NCBI GenBank assembly: GCA_017852335.1
Contig: JAFMLG010000010.1
Coordinates: 1-38,644 of the forward strand
Direction: 5' to 3'
Length of the DNA: 38,644 nucleotides
DNA from: Actinomycetota bacterium
Lineage (GTDB): Bacteria > Actinomycetota > Nitriliruptoria > Nitriliruptorales > Nitriliruptoraceae
The translations under genes were made by a program, and so were the position numbers. Every line of letters starts with the position of its first letter. The stretch's first letter is position 1. The notes beneath the pieces were generated by a model. It saw only the letters and a list, made by a program, of their open reading frames with translations. It ran no database searches and was not told the DNA's origin. Positions 35,118 to 38,644 of the stretch are shown here, piece after piece.

Positions 35118-38100
35118 ATGGCGCGGACGGTGGAGCCGTCACCCCTGCGCCGACGCGTCCCGGCCGCGGGCCTGCTCCTCGCGGTGCTCATGGCCGTGGT
35201 CCCCGGCGGGCCCGGCACCCCCGCCCCGGCCGCGGCGACCGGCGTGGCGACGGTCACCGCCCCCGCCGCACCCCGGCTCGAGCCCGACACGGCCGACCAG
35301 GACCCCGGCGACTTCGTCATCGGCGGCTTCGCCGCCGACGCGACGCTGCTCGTCTCCATCGGCCTCGTCGACCCCCCGGCCGGCACGACGTTCTCCCTGC
35401 CGACGACGACGGGCCTGACCGCCGCGACCGGGTACGAGCTGGCCGGCGGGAAGACGCAGCTGAGCTTCACCGCGACACAGGCCGACGCGAACACGGCGCT
35501 GGCCGTGATGACCGTCACGACCGGCACGACCGCGGGCGACGTCACCATCCGCGTCACGGCCGCCGAGGAGCGCGACGACGTCTACTACAACCCGATCAAC
35601 GGGCACTACTACGAGTACATCGCGGACACGACCTACGCCTACTCGTCGACGGACCCGTCGAACAGCGCGCTGGACCTCGCCGACGCCCGGACGCTGTACG
35701 GCGTCCGTGGATACCTCGCGACGATCACGTCCGCGCAGGAGCAGGCCTTCATCTTCGAGAACGTCGCGGCGAACGACATCTGGATCGGCGCCTCGGACGA
35801 CGTGCAGCTGCTGAACGCCGTGCTCGGCGCCGGCACCTACGCGAACCAGACCGCGGCCGAGGGCGCCTGGCACTGGGTCGCCGGCCCCGAGGCCGGGACC
35901 CGGTTCTGGCAGGGGCGGTCGTCGGCGGGCGTCTGGATCGACGCGGACACGGGCGCCGAGCTGGCACGGTCGGCCGCGAACGCGGCGTCGGCCCGGTACG
36001 AGAACTGGTGCCCGACGAACCGGCTCGACGGCACCTTCGACCTGCGGTACCGCGCCTCGATGACCGAGCCGAACGACTCGGGTGGCGAGCACTACGCCCT
36101 CGAGAAGTGGGGCGGCTCCGCGTGCTGGAACGACTACGGGCGTGACGGCGTCAACGCCCGGCCCGGCTACCTCGTCGAGTACTCCGAGGACTGGGGCTCG
36201 GGCGACGACGCCCGCGGCTCGTTCACCGGCGGCGGGACCGCGACGGCCACCGTCACCGCCGACATCACCTACGCCCCACGAACGGTCGCGGCGACGGCCG
36301 GCGACGCCCAGGCCCGCGTGACGTGGACCGCCCCGGCGGCCGGGACCGTCGCGTCGTACACGGCGACCGCCGCGCCGCAGGTCGACGGGGCGACCCGGAC
36401 GTGCACGGTCGCCGCGGACGCGACGGCCTGCACGGTCACGGGGCTCGCGAACGACGTCGCGTACACCTTCACGGTGACCGCGACGTTCTCGGACGGCACG
36501 CCGGCGGGGACCTCGGACGCGACCGCCGCGGTCACGCCCGCCGGCGCCGCCCCGACCCTGACCGGCCCGGCGACCGCGGCCACGACGGCCGGCGCGGCCG
36601 GCGCGCTCGGCGACTTCACGGCCGGCGATCCGACGTCCTGCGGCTGGGAGGCGGTGACCGCGACCGTCACGACGACGGGCGGGACGCTCGGCGCGACGGC
36701 CGCGGGGTCGGCGACCGTCACGGGGACGGGGACCGCGACCGTCACGATGACCGGATCGCCGGCCGACGTCGCGGCGACGCTGGACGCCCTGCGCCTCACC
36801 GCGGCCGCCGCCGGGACGACGACGGTCACCTCGACGCTGGTCCCGGCCGCGACCGTCGTCGTCGACGGGACGACCTACCACGTCGATCCGGACACCGGCC
36901 GCGCCTACACGGTGGTCACGACCGCACGGGAGCGTGAGGAGGCCGCCGCGCACGCCCGGACCCTCGACCTCTGCGGCTCCCGCGGCTACCCGGTCGCGAT
37001 CGGCGACGCGGACGAGCAGGCGTTCCTCACCGCGACAGCGCTGGCGCGCGCGGCCGACCTCGACGCGCCGCGGAGCATCTGGACCTCGGGCGAGAAGGTC
37101 GACGGCAGCTGGGTCTGGCGCCCGGGCGACGCCGCCCCCGAGGCGGACGCCGACCTCGCGTTCTTCGAGCAGGGCGCGACCCCGGGCACGGCGCCGTGGC
37201 AGGCCGGCGAGCCGAACGGGTCCGGCGCGTACCACCACCTCTGGCTGACCGGCGGTGCGTACGGCTGGGACGACGTCAGCAGCGCCGACACGGAGCAGTG
37301 GTCGCTCGTCGAGTTCGGCAGCGCGGCCGCATTCTCCCCCGCGACCGTCACGACGACCGTGACCGTCGCCGCCCCGGCACCGCCGGCTCCCGGGCCGGAG
37401 CCCGAGCCGGAACCGGAGCCCGAGCCCGAGCCGGAGCCCGAGCCGGAGCCGGAGCCCGAGCCGGTCCCGGACGAGGAGCTCCCGGAGGAGGAAGAGGAGG
37501 AGCCGCTGGAGGAGGAGCCGCGGGACGAGCCCGAGCCCGTGGCCGCGCCGACGGCCCCGAGCCCGCCGGCGGACGCCGCGCCGGACGCCCCGGTGGCGAC
37601 CGCCGCGGCCGTCGCCACCGCGGTCGCCGCGCTGCAGGAGGTCCTGCCCGAGCCGGCACCGCCGGCCCCGCGACCGCTGGCCTACGTGCCCCCCTTCGCG
37701 CCGGTGCCGCAGGTCGAGCTGGACGCGCTGACCGCCGAGGCCGAGCGGGCCGCCGCGGCCCGGGCGGCCGGCGACGAGGCGACGGCGATCCGCGAGGAGG
37801 TCGCGTTCACCGACCGACTGGCGCGGTACCTCACGCCGGGTTCGCTGGCGGACGCGCTGCTCGACGACGCCGCCGCCGACCTCGAGCGCCTCCGCGCGGC
37901 GGGAGCGACCGCCGAGGCGATCGCGGCGGCCGAGGCCCGGCTGCTCGCGGTGAAGCGCGCCCTGGCCCAGCCCGGCGCGGTGGACCTCGCGCGCATCGCC
38001 ACCGCCGAGGCGCGCTTCGCCGCGCTGTCGGCGGACAGCACCACCCCGGCCTCGGCGCTGCGCGAGGCCCGGGCCGAGCTGGCCGCGGCCCGGGCGGCCG

Positions 38101-38644
38101 CGACGTCCAGCCTGGTCGCGCTGCTCGGCGGCGCGGACCCGCGCCTCCCGGCCCTCGTGGGAGCGACGACCCCGACCGTGGCTCCGGCGACGGCGGCGGT
38201 CGTCGCGGACGGCCGGCAGCGGCCGACGGAGATCGTCGCCGTCGGGGAGGACGGCATCGGCGTCGCCGGTGACGGACTCGCGCTCGAGGTGCGGGCCGAG
38301 CGGGTCCCCGAGTCGTTGGCGCTCGTGCTCGCGCAGGAGCGCGACGCGCTGGTGCGCGGCGGGGGGTTCGCCCCGGGCACCCGGGTCTCCGTCTGGCTGT
38401 TCTCGACGCCGCAGCGCCTGGAGGTGGTCGAGGTCGGACCGGACGGCACCTTCCAGGCGTCGGTCCTCGTGCCGCGCCACGCCCCGGTCGGCGATCACAC
38501 GGTCCAGGTCAACGGGGTCGCCGTCGGCGGGGAGGTGCGGGCGCTGGCGGTCGGCGCGATCGTGGTGCCGACCGGCGAGCCGGCCTCCCCCGGGCTGATC
38601 GCGGCGGCGGCCGCGGCGGCCGCGGTCGCGGCGGCGGCCGGTGC
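35118..38644 (+). CDS. Large secreted protein with two C-type-lectin-like domains (partial)
   Basis: At least 1175 residues, open at the window end. Order: Sec signal peptide (hydrophobic 16-30, AAA near 42); a beta-sandwich (about 60-150); lectin-like domain 1 (about 153-357), with WIGASD, E317-P-N319 and W337-N-D339; Fn3 (about 384-478, VTWTAPAAGTVASYTATA); a second beta-sandwich (about 480-575); lectin-like domain 2 (about 577-734), with E698-P-N700 and W717-D-D719; (EP)11 plus an acidic stretch (761-807); an Ala/Glu/Arg coiled coil (about 864-954); and an actinobacterial surface domain (about 1054-1148, GGGFAPGTRVSVWLFSTP). The last visible residues, (A)n with Val and Gly, look like the start of a membrane anchor. 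EPN plus WND is the Ca2+/mannose-type motif of animal lectins, so a sugar-binding adhesin is plausible; not proven. GGGGGA lies eight bases before the ATG. Confidence 0.87.
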   Translation, partial: MARTVEPSPLRRRVPAAGLLLAVLMAVVPGGPGTPAPAAATGVATVTAPAAPRLEPDTADQDPGDFVIGGFAADATLLVSIGLVDPPAGTTFSLPTTTGLTAATGYELAGGKTQLSFTATQADANTALAVMTVTTGTTAGDVTIRVTAAEERDDVYYNPINGHYYEYIADTTYAYSSTDPSNSALDLADARTLYGVRGYLATITSAQEQAFIFENVAANDIWIGASDDVQLLNAVLGAGTYANQTAAEGAWHWVAGPEAGTRFWQGRSSAGVWIDADTGAELARSAANAASARYENWCPTNRLDGTFDLRYRASMTEPNDSGGEHYALEKWGGSACWNDYGRDGVNARPGYLVEYSEDWGSGDDARGSFTGGGTATATVTADITYAPRTVAATAGDAQARVTWTAPAAGTVASYTATAAPQVDGATRTCTVAADATACTVTGLANDVAYTFTVTATFSDGTPAGTSDATAAVTPAGAAPTLTGPATAATTAGAAGALGDFTAGDPTSCGWEAVTATVTTTGGTLGATAAGSATVTGTGTATVTMTGSPADVAATLDALRLTAAAAGTTTVTSTLVPAATVVVDGTTYHVDPDTGRAYTVVTTAREREEAAAHARTLDLCGSRGYPVAIGDADEQAFLTATALARAADLDAPRSIWTSGEKVDGSWVWRPGDAAPEADADLAFFEQGATPGTAPWQAGEPNGSGAYHHLWLTGGAYGWDDVSSADTEQWSLVEFGSAAAFSPATVTTTVTVAAPAPPAPGPEPEPEPEPEPEPEPEPEPEPEPVPDEELPEEEEEEPLEEEPRDEPEPVAAPTAPSPPADAAPDAPVATAAAVATAVAALQEVLPEPAPPAPRPLAYVPPFAPVPQVELDALTAEAERAAAARAAGDEATAIREEVAFTDRLARYLTPGSLADALLDDAAADLERLRAAGATAEAIAAAEARLLAVKRALAQPGAVDLARIATAEARFAALSADSTTPASALREARAELAAARAAATSSLVALLGGADPRLPALVGATTPTVAPATAAVVADGRQRPTEIVAVGEDGIGVAGDGLALEVRAERVPESLALVLAQERDALVRGGGFAPGTRVSVWLFSTPQRLEVVEVGPDGTFQASVLVPRHAPVGDHTVQVNGVAVGGEVRALAVGAIVVPTGEPASPGLIAAAAAAAAVAAAAG
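37398..37463 (+). repeat. Hexanucleotide tandem repeat encoding (EP)11
   Basis: Eleven in-frame copies of GARCCS, nearly all GAGCCC or GAGCCG, encode alternating Glu-Pro at residues 761-782 of the lectin protein. Such stretches are extended and stiff, often spanning cell walls. Copy number could vary by slippage without a frameshift. Confidence 0.9.

Noticed and set aside
37398-37463. A possible CRISPR or mobile-element signature from the dense short repeats
   Set aside because: The units are six bases, contiguous, in frame and encode Glu-Pro; there are no spacers.
35139-38498. A 1119-codon open frame on the minus strand opposite the lectin gene
   Set aside because: It is Arg/Gly/Val-rich low-complexity sequence with no domain. 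The plus strand has a signal peptide and well-formed lectin and Fn3 domains. Long antisense frames are expected at this GC content.
38560-38644. A cell-wall sorting signal at the end of the lectin protein
   Set aside because: The window ends in an Ala/Val-rich stretch that could be a membrane segment, but no LPxTG motif or positively charged tail is visible, so the anchoring mode cannot be stated.

Overview
The window reads as a chromosomal segment of a very GC-rich actinobacterium. The cell-shape/elongation order (mreB-mreC-mreD-mrdA-rodA, then a B12 radical SAM gene, its DUF2344 partner and the start of a probable rne), stand-alone valS-folC-ndk, and tig-clpP-clpX all fit Actinobacteria. 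The actinorhodopsin-type pump points to an aquatic or light-exposed lineage. Extreme GC, frequent GTG starts and 4-bp overlaps would fit a nitriliruptorial or similar deep-branching group, but I cannot prove placement.

Layout. 1-8880 (- strand): elongasome operon and its downstream radical SAM pair. 8991-14215 (-): short RadC-like protein, ndk, folC, valS. 14295-15987 (-): two membrane proteins. 16160-19191 (-): a proton-pumping rhodopsin preceded by a CPA-type cation/proton antiporter with two universal-stress domains; 131 bases dense with inverted repeats separate them. 19238-22792 (-): clpX, clpP, tig. 22901-27320: tRNA-Pro, a hibernation-factor-like gene, ACT-domain malic enzyme, tRNA-Gly, an SDR, a polytopic membrane protein and tRNA-Arg. 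27341-33797 (-): nfeD-like gene, small proline-rich membrane protein, floA, and two beta-propeller lipoproteins. 33858-34990: a stress-domain protein divergent from a YbaK-like protein. 35118 to the window end (+): a very large secreted protein with two C-type-lectin-like domains, an Fn3 domain, an (EP)11 hinge, a coiled coil and a C-terminal surface domain.

How it fits together. The first block builds the lateral cell wall; the Clp/trigger-factor block is protein quality control; the floA/nfeD block organises membrane domains. The rhodopsin would add light-driven proton motive force, which the neighbouring antiporter could spend on ion or pH homeostasis. Much of the window appears to use one short -10-like element (TA, three mostly G/C bases, T), seen 7-82 bases ahead of starts; in several places its TAG is also the stop codon of the preceding gene. 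I see no insertion sequence, integrase, CRISPR array or rRNA. No retinal or carotenoid synthesis gene lies here. No gene-free stretch exceeds 300 bases; the longest is 29334-29515.
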